DNA of 64,000 nucleotides. Source: Leptospira_A sp046736045. Lineage in GTDB: Bacteria; Spirochaetota; Leptospiria; Leptospirales; Leptospiraceae. Positions 44,521 to 52,976 of this stretch are shown in pieces. Where the stretch lies: NCBI RefSeq assembly GCF_046736045.1, contig NZ_CP177134.1, positions 1,178,001-1,242,000 of the forward strand. Reading direction: 5' to 3'. The stretch's first letter is position 1. Each line of letters opens with the position of its first letter. Made by a program: the position numbers and the translations under genes. The notes beneath the pieces are model-generated. The model was not told the DNA's origin, did no database searches, and worked only from the letters and a program-made list of their open reading frames with translations.

Positions 44521-45795
44521 TCAGTCTCTATAGTCCATGACCAAACGGAATCCCGCCCTTCTATCCTCAGATAGATTTGGGATTCCGCCATAAGAGCGTG
44601 CAATCGAACTGGAGTTCTTTGCATTTTCTGAAAAAGAACCCCCTCTTACCACTTTGTAGATTTTACCGAAAGAAAAACTTTTTAAATAATGACCGGGATA
44701 CAGTTCATACCAACTGGAAGTCCATTCTGGTGCATTCCCGCACATTCCTATGGCTCCGTAAGGACTGCTTCCTTCCGTAGACAATTCGTAAACAGACATT
44801 GTTTTTCCCAATTTCGACTCGCGGGTATTGCATAATAGGGAATCAAACTCATCGCCAAATGGATATTTTGTGGTGATGATCTGATAGGAAATGGTTTCGT
44901 CCCTGTTTGTATACTCGATCACTCCAGGACCACGGGAAGCCTTTTCCCATTCCCATTCATTAGGAATTCTTTTCCCAACCCAAACGGCATATTTTTCCAC
45001 TTCCCTATACGTAAGATTGATCACAGGGAAATCTTCTTCGCCAACGGGAAATTTTCCACCTAACCAATTTGTAGGTGGTTTTGCATTTGTTTGTTTCAGG
45101 AAATACATGTATTCTGCATTCGTAACTTCGTATTTATCTATATAATAAGAAGGAATCTCTTTTAGGCTGGCTAATTTGGGATCGTTGTAATACGGATTAA
45201 AATTATCGGAGCCTGGATCCGTTCCCTGACCGTATAAAAACAAACCACGAGTCACAAGAACCATTTCTTTTCTGTCTTTAGGGTGGATTACCGATTTACG
45301 GGGAGGTGTGTATCTACCTTTGAAATATCCGCCCGGTTCCACATAAAAATCCTCTTCCACATAACTTGCAATATATGAATCGGTAGTGATCGCTGAAATT
45401 TTCGAATTTGCATCGGGAGAATAATCTCCGACGAGTACGACTTCAAAATATTTATCTTTGGGATGAATGTTCTTTTCTTCCCAAATCGTTTCTCTCAAAA
45501 GAAAGGTTCCGATAGGAAGATTTGTTTCTTTTTGATAAACGGGGTAATCCTTTTTGGTTTCAAAAAGGGATTTTAATTCCGTATTTGAATATTTTGCAAT
45601 TTTTTGATTTCTATAAATTCGTATTTTGATCCAAAGCCGGTTTTTATAAACCCCAGTCACATCTCCTTTCCAAAGCTGAACCTTTTTTTTCGTGGTAGCA
45701 AAAGGAGAAACTTCCTCATCTTCCGTATTTTCCTGGGAATAGAACGAAGTCGTGAAACAGAACAAAATCAGTATTAAAATCAATAAGCGATTCAT
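44521..45795 (-). CDS. Formylglycine-generating-enzyme-like (FGE-sulfatase domain) exported protein
   Basis: 424 aa from ATG 45795, chosen because MNRLLILILILFCFTTSFYS is a signal peptide and AAAGAG precedes it; a further ATG at 45885 adds 30 non-signal residues. A beta-rich N-terminal part (about 30-190) then an SUMF1-type domain: GQGTDPGSDNFNPYYND, YYIDKYEVTNAEYMYF, PVINLTYREVEKYAVWVGKR, IPNEWEWEKASRG, and C-terminal MCGNAPEWTSSWY and RGGSFSENAKNS ... RAGFRL. No sulfatase is nearby, so a non-catalytic or binding use is likely. Confidence 0.85.
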   Translation of the reverse strand: MNRLLILILILFCFTTSFYSQENTEDEEVSPFATTKKKVQLWKGDVTGVYKNRLWIKIRIYRNQKIAKYSNTELKSLFETKKDYPVYQKETNLPIGTFLLRETIWEEKNIHPKDKYFEVVLVGDYSPDANSKISAITTDSYIASYVEEDFYVEPGGYFKGRYTPPRKSVIHPKDRKEMVLVTRGLFLYGQGTDPGSDNFNPYYNDPKLASLKEIPSYYIDKYEVTNAEYMYFLKQTNAKPPTNWLGGKFPVGEEDFPVINLTYREVEKYAVWVGKRIPNEWEWEKASRGPGVIEYTNRDETISYQIITTKYPFGDEFDSLLCNTRESKLGKTMSVYELSTEGSSPYGAIGMCGNAPEWTSSWYELYPGHYLKSFSFGKIYKVVRGGSFSENAKNSSSIARSYGGIPNLSEDRRAGFRLVMDYRD

Positions 45796-45890
45796 AAGCT
45801 CTTTACCTATTATCGACCATTTCTCCCGAAAGCTTTTGATTGAATTTTTTTGACAATGTGTATAATGGCTCTCGAAGGAAATCAAACGCA

Positions 45891-46502
45891 GTGATTCAAT
45901 TTCAATACAAACGCGAAAAAAACAACATCCTGATTTCCTTAAAAACGGATTCTACCCAATATGGAACATTTCACCGCATAGCGACCATTATTTATGCCTT
46001 AAAACTAGACATTTTATCCGGGGAATTGGGTACCATCGACGAGAATGGGGTACAATTTACCGTAGATTCCTTTATTTTGCAGGCAGAAGACAACAATACA
46101 ACCCAGGCAGCATTCCAATTGGGGGTAATGATGGATTCCCTCTTTTCTCAAAACGCAAAATTCGAAGAAATTTTAGAAAAATTGCAAATACCGGAACCGG
46201 CAGTCGGAACTTTCTTCAAAGAAAGCCCTGAGTTTATTTTTACAGACCTTACCGAAAAAAATCAAACTTGTTTGTATCTGGAATCGAGTGCGGGACGGGG
46301 ACTTTTGTATTATGTTTCCAGAATTTTGATGGAGAACAAAATCAACATCATCTCCGCTACGATTGAAACGGATCAAGAATCAGGAAGAGCAAAAGATAGT
46401 TTTTATCTAACAAGTGCAGACGGTGCTATGTTCGCTTCCACTTCTCTTTCTGAAAAAATCAGAAACGAAATTTTAGCACCGTTGCAAACCAAGATAGTTT
46501 AG
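45891..46502 (+). CDS. Double ACT-domain-like protein
   Basis: 203 aa from GTG 45891, preceded by GAAGGAA at 45874-45880; a TTG at 45840 would read through a likely -10 TATAAT at 45861-45866. Two ACT-like betaalphabeta units: TDSTQYGTFHRIATIIYALK with LDILSGELGTI, and ESSAGRGLLYYVSRILMENK with INIISATIETD, resembling the C-terminal ACT pair of GlnD or a small amino-acid-binding regulator. No catalytic domain. Divergent from the FGE-like gene. Ends 4 bp into the convergent Lys/Ala-rich gene. Confidence 0.75.
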   Translation: MIQFQYKREKNNILISLKTDSTQYGTFHRIATIIYALKLDILSGELGTIDENGVQFTVDSFILQAEDNNTTQAAFQLGVMMDSLFSQNAKFEEILEKLQIPEPAVGTFFKESPEFIFTDLTEKNQTCLYLESSAGRGLLYYVSRILMENKINIISATIETDQESGRAKDSFYLTSADGAMFASTSLSEKIRNEILAPLQTKIV

Positions 46503-47167
46503 TTTTTACAAAGCACCTTGTTTTTGTTAGTTTTAGGTTCTGCAAAATTTGCACCTGTTTCTAACTTAACTGCGATCGCTTTGTTTTTTGATTTTACCGA
46601 TTCAGTAGCAGACCAGTATTTATCAGCATTCTTCAACTCTTTAGGAGCGTTTTTTGCAAAATCAGCAAGCTCTGCTTTTGAAGGCAAGCTAGCACCGATT
46701 CCTTTGCAATAAGAAGCTGCATCAGACCAAACTTTCTTTTCGATTTTATCCGCGAGAAAACCGGACGTTGCTGCTTTCGCTGCTTCTTCAGGAGCAGTTG
46801 GTGCTTCTGTCACTACTTCAGTTTTTTTCTCTTCCACTTTTGGAGCTTCAGCTTCAACTTTTACCGATTCAGCTACAGGGGTTTGATTCTTCTTTGCAAA
46901 ATATTTCGCATAACCTAAGTAGCCGATTGCTACCACACCTGCTAAAACTAGAAATAGATACACTCCATTTCCTGTTTCTGATTTTTCACTAGTTTCCGGA
47001 GTCGATTTAACTGCGGATTGCAATGACGCATGAGCTGATTCATCGCTCGAAAAAAGAGAACTAGACTCTTCTCTCGCTGATTGTTTTTTTACCGAATTCT
47101 TCTTTGCAGCCGGCTTTTTAGCAGCTGCTTTTTTCTTAGCGGCAGAAGATGATTTTTTCGTTGCCAT
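46499..47167 (-). CDS. Membrane protein with histone-H1-like Lys/Ala-rich N-terminus
   Basis: 222 aa from ATG 47167 (AAGGATATTC upstream). Residues 1-50 are Lys/Ala/Ser-rich in the manner of H1-type tails (KKAAAKKPAAKKNSVKK), 50-80 are Ser/Glu-rich, then a single membrane helix (VYLFLVLAGVVAIGYLGYA), a Val/Glu/Ala-rich spacer and a C-terminal domain with two or three Cys (ASYCKGIGASLPSKAELADF and YWSATES, like a small C-type-lectin/FGE-like fold). The basic end is predicted cytoplasmic, so it could hold DNA at the membrane; speculative. Confidence 0.7.
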   Translation of the reverse strand: MATKKSSSAAKKKAAAKKPAAKKNSVKKQSAREESSSLFSSDESAHASLQSAVKSTPETSEKSETGNGVYLFLVLAGVVAIGYLGYAKYFAKKNQTPVAESVKVEAEAPKVEEKKTEVVTEAPTAPEEAAKAATSGFLADKIEKKVWSDAASYCKGIGASLPSKAELADFAKNAPKELKNADKYWSATESVKSKNKAIAVKLETGANFAEPKTNKNKVLCKN

Positions 47168-47312
47168 ATAGAATATCCTTATTGCCGAGACAATTGTTAT
47201 ATTAGTTATCACATAAATTTAAAGAAAGCTGAAGAATATCTTTTCATTTTTGATTTTTTTTCAAATTTTTTTAAGTGTAATCCGCTTTCTCATCCAGAAA
47301 CTAGCTTTTTAG

Positions 47313-48596
47313 ATGAAGCAAATTCGAATTGGTTTGGTAGGCGCAGGCACTGTTGGTTCCGGGCTCCTTCAGCTCCTGGAAAAGAATCGAGAGATTATTA
47401 AAAAAAGAAACAATCTAGATGTCCAACTGGTTGCGATCGCTACCCGTACCCCGGAACGCGCAAAATCTTTTACCTCCCTCCCCGTTTCAAGCGATGTGAT
47501 TTCCGTTACAACACGTCCGGACGTGGATATCGTTGTGGAATTGATAGGCGGAACTACAACTGCATTCGATGTAGTACACTCTGCACTCAAACATGGTAAA
47601 ACCGTAATCACAGCCAACAAGGCACTTCTCTCCGAAAGAGGAGACGAACTATTTTCAGAAGCTTGGAAGAATGGGGTCGAGTTGGGGTTTGAAGCAGCCG
47701 TAGCAGGTTCTATTCCGATCATTCGAACCCTACGGGACGGACTTGCCTCCTGCGAATTCGAAGTCCTTTGCGGAATTTTAAACGGAACTACCAATTTTAT
47801 CCTAACCAAGATGGAGGAAGAAAATTGGGATTATTCAGTTGCCTTAAAAAAAGCCCAAGACTTGGGATTTGCAGAAGCGGATCCTACTTTTGACGTAGAA
47901 GGAATCGATGCCGGTCATAAAGTTTCCCTGCTTTCTTCACTTGCCTTCCGGGAAAAAGTTCCATTCGGAGACTTGCAAGTAGAAGGGATTAGTAAATTAA
48001 AATCTATTGATATTCTATCCAGCAAATCACTGGGGTATCGAATCAAATTATTGGGTATTTCCAAAAAAACTCCGGCAGGAATTTTAACAAAGGTCCATCC
48101 CACTCTTGTTCCTCTGAACCACCCGCTCGCCAATGTCATGAACGAATTCAATGCAGTTTATTATAAAACAGTAGAGTCCGGCGCGGGAATGGTAACAGGA
48201 AAAGGTGCGGGAGCACTTCCCACTGCCAGTGCGGTACTTGCTGATTTAATCTTTTATGCATCCAAATTCGGGGTGAAAGACTCCATCATTGAAAATAATA
48301 TTTTTCCAAAATCGAAAAAAGCGGAAGAAAAAAACAATGCAGCGCGTTATTATTTACGTTTCTCCACATTGGACAAACCGGGAGTTCTTGCGGAAATTGC
48401 AAAAGTATTAGGCAAAAACAATATTTCTATAGCATCTGTTCAACAAAAAGAAGCTGATAAAGAGCCAGTTCATGTAATTGTTCTCACTCATTCGGCAACG
48501 GAAGGAGACTTTAAAAAATCAATTCGGGAAATTGATGAAATGTCTTCCATCATAAAAGAAAAAACAGTAGCCATTCGCTTGCTTGAAAACTTATAA
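47313..48596 (+). CDS. hom: Homoserine dehydrogenase
   Basis: 427 aa, with a C-terminal ACT domain. Reduces aspartate semialdehyde to homoserine for threonine/methionine synthesis. NAD(P)-binding GLVGAGTVGSGLLQLL, VVELIGGTT, VITANKALLS, catalytic region GFEAAVAGSIPIIRTL, LNGTTNFILTKM and ADPTFDVEGIDAGHK. The ACT domain (residues about 350-427: LDKPGVLAEIAKVLG) suggests threonine feedback control. No thr genes adjoin. Confidence 0.95.
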   Translation: MKQIRIGLVGAGTVGSGLLQLLEKNREIIKKRNNLDVQLVAIATRTPERAKSFTSLPVSSDVISVTTRPDVDIVVELIGGTTTAFDVVHSALKHGKTVITANKALLSERGDELFSEAWKNGVELGFEAAVAGSIPIIRTLRDGLASCEFEVLCGILNGTTNFILTKMEEENWDYSVALKKAQDLGFAEADPTFDVEGIDAGHKVSLLSSLAFREKVPFGDLQVEGISKLKSIDILSSKSLGYRIKLLGISKKTPAGILTKVHPTLVPLNHPLANVMNEFNAVYYKTVESGAGMVTGKGAGALPTASAVLADLIFYASKFGVKDSIIENNIFPKSKKAEEKNNAARYYLRFSTLDKPGVLAEIAKVLGKNNISIASVQQKEADKEPVHVIVLTHSATEGDFKKSIREIDEMSSIIKEKTVAIRLLENL

Positions 48597-48615
48597 TTAA
48601 AACTGCCACCCTTTC

Positions 48616-48990
48616 ATGGAATCTTTAGAATTCTCTTCCCTCAGTTTAAGCATCGAAACCATTGAAATCAAAGAAGATAAAGTTTTACTTGTCTCTTTCA
48701 ACGGTCAGATAACAAACACAAATGCTTATGAAATCAATCAGAGCATTTCTCAAATTTTTAAAGGAAATATTTTCAATCTTATTTTAGATTTAACGAATCT
48801 TCAATACATCAATAGCATTGGTGTAGCAACATTGCTCGGGATGATCAAAACCGTGGAACAAAACGGTGGCAATATGTTACTCGGTGGCCTAAATCACTTT
48901 TTGGAAAACGTGATCAAATTGATGGATCTGCCCAGACACATCAAAATCCACCAAAGCAGAGAAGAGGCAATCAAAAGCTGGCCCAATTAA
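48616..48990 (+). CDS. STAS-domain anti-anti-sigma-like protein
   Basis: 124 aa. STAS fold, with the loop YINSIGVATLLG replacing DSSG by NSIG; the phosphorylatable Ser remains, but the local setting differs. Lies 19 bp after hom and overlaps the 3' end of hflX by 4 bp. Likely a partner-switch antagonist; its kinase is not adjacent. Confidence 0.85.
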   Translation: MESLEFSSLSLSIETIEIKEDKVLLVSFNGQITNTNAYEINQSISQIFKGNIFNLILDLTNLQYINSIGVATLLGMIKTVEQNGGNMLLGGLNHFLENVIKLMDLPRHIKIHQSREEAIKSWPN

Positions 48991-50687
48991 GTTGCCAAAA
49001 TCTTTTCCTGTTTTCCCATCCAAAGTCTGGATTCTATCAAACTCAATAATTCACTCAAACCGAGCTTAGTTGCTGCTGAAACTAGGATTTCACCGTCATT
49101 TTTTAATTTTTCAAAAAGTTCCGGTTCCAAATTGTCCGCTTTATTATAAATCACAAGTCTTTGGATTTCGTGCAAGTTAAGACTATTCAAAATTCCGTCT
49201 ACTGCTTCCATTTGCTCCGAATAGTTCGGATTGGATACGTCTACCACATGCAAAAGCAAATCAGCATCACCTAACTCTTCCAAAGTGGCCTTAAAGGCTT
49301 GCGAAAGATCGGGAGGAAGATCATGAATGAATCCGACTGTATCAGAGATAATGATTTCTCTTTCTTCAGGAAAACGAATGCGTCTTGTAGTAGGATCCAA
49401 AGTTGCAAATAGTTTGTCTTCCGCAACCACCTCTGAATTTGTAAGTGCATTGAGAAGAGTTGATTTGCCGGCGTTTGTATAACCTACGATCGCAACGATA
49501 GGAACTTCGTTTCTAGTGCGTGCCTTACGATTGAGTTCGCGTCTTTTTTTCAAAGATTCCAATTCAGTTTCCAGGCGGGTGATTTTTTCCTCTACTCTAC
49601 GTTTTCCAATTTCAAGTTTGGTTTCTCCCGGTCCCCTACCACCAATACCACCCGTTAGGCGAGACATATTATCGTCCAATTCGGAAAGACGGTTTTTCAA
49701 GTATTTTAACTGAGCGAGTTCCACTTGAAGTTTACCGTCTCTGGACTTTGCGTTTTTGGAAAATATATCAAGAATGAGCTGGGTGCGATCTATGATTTTC
49801 AAATCGGTCGCATCGGAGATTTTTTTCGCCTGAGAAGGAGCTAGTTCCAAATCAAAAATCAAAAGTTCTATATCCTTATGAACTGATTTTAAAATAATTT
49901 CCTGTAATTTTCCTTTGCCCACTACTGTGGAAGGATCAGAGGCTTTTTTTTGAACATAAACATCAACTACATGAATGTCGGCTGTTTTACAAAGTTCACG
50001 CAATTCATCCATAGAATGTTCCGGCGTCCGGCGCATCTTCCTCGCGTCATAAACTCCGACAAGAAAGGCTCTATTGAATTTTTGGGATTCTTTTAAATTT
50101 GAATTCTTTTTTGTAAACTCGGTTTCAAGAGCCTGAACTTCATCTGCATAACCTTCTGTTAGCTGGCCCGGAAACATTTTTTTTCGTAAGACCCAAGGGT
50201 CTTCCGCATCAGGGTCAGGATTGATATAGGCGGAATAAAAATATTTGGGAATACCTTGGGAATCTACAACTGCGGCTGTAATGGAATCGAATCGGTTCAG
50301 AACCAAGTCCATCAGATCTTCCTGGTTGAGAGCCTCATCCTTAAGATGGCAATGGAAGAGACGGAGTCCGCGCAAACGCGAATGGGCAACCCTGTAACGA
50401 TCCAAATGAGGGATTTCGATAGAGCTGTCGCTTCCGACAATGAGATGAGTGACATAACCGGATCTGTCGATCAGAGTTCCGATTTGCCTTCTGATTTCAA
50501 CGGAGACTTCTCCCACACTGCGAGCAAAGTCCAATGTGACGATAGAATCACTACGAAGGCGCTTTTCCGAGAGAGATTTTAACTTTTTTAGGTGGTTTGG
50601 CTTGAGTCCACCGAGATTGCCGCTAATTTTACTTATGGTCAGATACCGATATAGATAGTATGGAAGTAGGCTACCACAAATATACAA
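48987..50687 (-). CDS. hflX: GTPase HflX, long form
   Basis: 566 codons by the longest frame. Ribosome-splitting/stress GTPase. N-terminal HflX domain with SNLKE and LVGVYDARKMRRT, glycine-rich loop GGIGGRGPGETKLE, then the G domain: VGYTNAGKSTLLNAL (G1), DTVGFIHDLP (G3), VIYNKADNLE (G4), ILVSAATKLG (G5). Longer than E. coli HflX by an N-terminal region of about 150 residues. The frame begins at a TTG that overlaps the start of the divergent lipoprotein gene, so the true start may be up to 60 nt further in. Confidence 0.9.
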   Translation of the reverse strand: MYICGSLLPYYLYRYLTISKISGNLGGLKPNHLKKLKSLSEKRLRSDSIVTLDFARSVGEVSVEIRRQIGTLIDRSGYVTHLIVGSDSSIEIPHLDRYRVAHSRLRGLRLFHCHLKDEALNQEDLMDLVLNRFDSITAAVVDSQGIPKYFYSAYINPDPDAEDPWVLRKKMFPGQLTEGYADEVQALETEFTKKNSNLKESQKFNRAFLVGVYDARKMRRTPEHSMDELRELCKTADIHVVDVYVQKKASDPSTVVGKGKLQEIILKSVHKDIELLIFDLELAPSQAKKISDATDLKIIDRTQLILDIFSKNAKSRDGKLQVELAQLKYLKNRLSELDDNMSRLTGGIGGRGPGETKLEIGKRRVEEKITRLETELESLKKRRELNRKARTRNEVPIVAIVGYTNAGKSTLLNALTNSEVVAEDKLFATLDPTTRRIRFPEEREIIISDTVGFIHDLPPDLSQAFKATLEELGDADLLLHVVDVSNPNYSEQMEAVDGILNSLNLHEIQRLVIYNKADNLEPELFEKLKNDGEILVSAATKLGLSELLSLIESRLWMGKQEKILAT

Positions 50688-52570
50688 TGGGTCAAGACAT
50701 AATTTTCAAATGGAGTATTGGATGTCTTATCCTTCTTAGTTTGAACTGTTCTTCAGCGAGACCTTTCCAATTAACAGATGTTTCACCTAAGTTTAAAGAT
50801 TTCCAAGGAACCGATTTGGATCCTTACGTTGAAAAAAAAGAATCCATAATTCTTACAAATAAACCTAAGTATGATGAACATATTCTAAATGCAAAACGAA
50901 GTATCTCCACTCTTGAGTTTGCTGAAAAAGTTTCCCTCAAAGCAGAATTAAAAAAATTCGAAGGGCAAGACATCAAAGCGGAAATGTCGGCGGCCGCTTA
51001 TTTAGAAGAAGATCTTCCCCCCGTCATCGCTAATCTTGGAAATTTAAAAAAGAATAATATAGAGTTGATGGACGATGCTCCGAATGATTTTGACGGGCCG
51101 AGCATTGGTAAAGCAAGCGGTGTATTGGAAGGAATCCGCGAAGATTTGAATTTATATATTCCCAAAGCGAACAAAATACTTCAGTCGATTAAAAGTATTC
51201 GCTCAGATAGCAGTAATTATACGGAAAAGAAAGAAACTCCAAAAGAAGTGGTAATCGTTCCGGAAATAATCAAAGATCCTGAAATTAAAGTCGTAGAAGA
51301 AAAACCCAAACCAAAAGATAAATTCGGCAAAAGGGATATCAAAGATGTCTCCGTACCGAAAGAAAAAATACAAATCAATCGGGTTCCCAAAAAGAACAAA
51401 GTAACCGGATCTGCAAAAGAACTGATCGCAGAACAAGTATCAAAGGAAGATGCAAATCTTACTGATGATGAAAAAAAGGAAAAAGAATACACCGAAAAAA
51501 TCCGTAAAGGTTTGGTCGAAGTATTCACTTACGAATATTATAAAAAAGGAAAAGGATTGGAAAAACTTTTAATTTCCCATCCGATTCCACGCATCCGTTC
51601 TGCGGCTGCCCTTGCTCTGGGAAGAATCAAAGCAGGTAGAGTGACTTTACAACAAGCTATCGATAAAGACGGTTATCAAGTTCGTCCGGCTGCTTATAAA
51701 GCTCTCTCTGATATTGGTGACAAACGTTCTCTTTCTTATTTTTTCTCAGGAACGAAAGCGGAAGATCCGGAAGTAATCGCTGTTAGTTTTGAGGGATTGG
51801 GAAAAACAAAAGATCCTGCGGGAAGAGAATTAATCCTAAACCAGGGATTGAGTTCGGAATACGTAATCATCGTAGCCGGTTCTTTGAGAGGACTTGCTTA
51901 TCATAAAATTCCTGCCGATGTAGAGATCATTGAAAAATTCATCCGATCGGAAGACAAAGAAATCAAAGAGGCGGCGATCGAAGCCTTGTCCATTCATGGA
52001 AGTCGTGAAAGTTTGAGAATTCTCGAACAAAATGTGAAAGAACAACCGGATCTTGCCTTAAAGATTTTGGATGAAATCGGCAAAAACCCGAGTCTTTCTG
52101 CAACATTCTCACTGATCCGATTGAATGAATCCATTCAAGATGAAAATCTTACCAAAAGAATCGGTGAACATTTACTCCGCAGAAAAGCATTTGGAAAGTA
52201 TGCAATCATTCTCATTGAAGATGATTTTATAAGAACGGAACCGAATGAAAGATCGAAACCTTTGTCCTATATCAAGGCAAAAGAAGTAGGTTTAGTGTTA
52301 GGTGAAACAAAGAAGGAATATTCGGTTCGTATCGGTGAAGACATCATCACTGATAAATACATCCAAATCAAAATCGAATCCACATTACCGGGAAGCAGCA
52401 GCCAATTTGTCACAGGATGGGTGTTTTATCCCAAGTTGGAGATCATCGAAGTGAAAAAACTGGGTGGAAACAATTCGAAAGGAAAGTATTCGAATTATAA
52501 CACAGGTAAACACCAAAACCTATTCAATCCAACGGAAACTGACAAAGCGGAAATCCCTTCCGAGGAATAA
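50687..52570 (+). CDS. HEAT-repeat lipoprotein
   Basis: 627 aa from ATG 50687; an in-frame ATG at 50660 would add nine residues. Signal peptide and lipobox LILLSLNCSS (Cys about residue 22). Long charged, Lys/Glu-rich linker (about 180-290), then HEAT-type helical repeats (RIRSAAALALGRIKAG, VRPAAYKALSDIGD, EIKEAAIEALSIHGS), and a C-terminal beta region that looks SH3-like (KAKEVGLVLGETKKEYSVRI). A scaffold in the envelope is likely. Divergent from hflX with overlapping 5' ends. Confidence 0.8.
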   Translation: MGQDIIFKWSIGCLILLSLNCSSARPFQLTDVSPKFKDFQGTDLDPYVEKKESIILTNKPKYDEHILNAKRSISTLEFAEKVSLKAELKKFEGQDIKAEMSAAAYLEEDLPPVIANLGNLKKNNIELMDDAPNDFDGPSIGKASGVLEGIREDLNLYIPKANKILQSIKSIRSDSSNYTEKKETPKEVVIVPEIIKDPEIKVVEEKPKPKDKFGKRDIKDVSVPKEKIQINRVPKKNKVTGSAKELIAEQVSKEDANLTDDEKKEKEYTEKIRKGLVEVFTYEYYKKGKGLEKLLISHPIPRIRSAAALALGRIKAGRVTLQQAIDKDGYQVRPAAYKALSDIGDKRSLSYFFSGTKAEDPEVIAVSFEGLGKTKDPAGRELILNQGLSSEYVIIVAGSLRGLAYHKIPADVEIIEKFIRSEDKEIKEAAIEALSIHGSRESLRILEQNVKEQPDLALKILDEIGKNPSLSATFSLIRLNESIQDENLTKRIGEHLLRRKAFGKYAIILIEDDFIRTEPNERSKPLSYIKAKEVGLVLGETKKEYSVRIGEDIITDKYIQIKIESTLPGSSSQFVTGWVFYPKLEIIEVKKLGGNNSKGKYSNYNTGKHQNLFNPTETDKAEIPSEE

Positions 52571-52574
52571 AACT

Positions 52575-52976
52575 TCAGTAAGGTTTTGAATCTTTATTAG
52601 AAAGTCGGGTGGGTACCCACTCGACGATTCCTTTTTTCAAAGGCACCTTCGGAATCATCCAATGCAATCCGCAAAACAAAGGTAAAAACCATTTGGAAAA
52701 AGTCATCACACCAAACACGTCAAAGCCGGTCGAAGCAATCACTTTGATTCCCGTATACCCGTCTTTGTGAATGTCACGCATCAACCAAAGACCCGAGGTT
52801 TGCGTTTCCATAGTCACATCGGAAATAATCATCTGATAGTTTTTATGATTGGAATACAATTTCCAGCCATCCGCCGCAAAGGTGGCACGGTCGCAGGAAA
52901 TTTCTTTGGAAGAAAAATAAGAAATTAGATTATTTGCATACTTATCATTATCATCAACGATTAAAATTTGGCTCAC
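52575..52976 (-). CDS. Response-regulator receiver protein, atypical C-terminus
   Basis: 133 aa. LIVDDNDKYANNL acidic pocket, Asp53 in MIISDVTME, Ser/Thr in IASTGFD and Lys in MIPKVPLKK. Between them, VFGVMTFSKWFLPLFCGLHWM is aromatic and hydrophobic, unlike a usual alpha4-beta5 region. Translationally coupled by ATGA to the ABC exporter upstream, so it may act with it. No output domain. Confidence 0.8.
   Translation of the reverse strand: MSQILIVDDNDKYANNLISYFSSKEISCDRATFAADGWKLYSNHKNYQMIISDVTMETQTSGLWLMRDIHKDGYTGIKVIASTGFDVFGVMTFSKWFLPLFCGLHWMIPKVPLKKGIVEWVPTRLSNKDSKPY

Noticed and set aside
45850..45866. TTGACA followed by TATAAT as a promoter
   Set aside because: Only 5 bp separate the two boxes, far below the 16-18 needed. 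The -10 may still be used with another -35.
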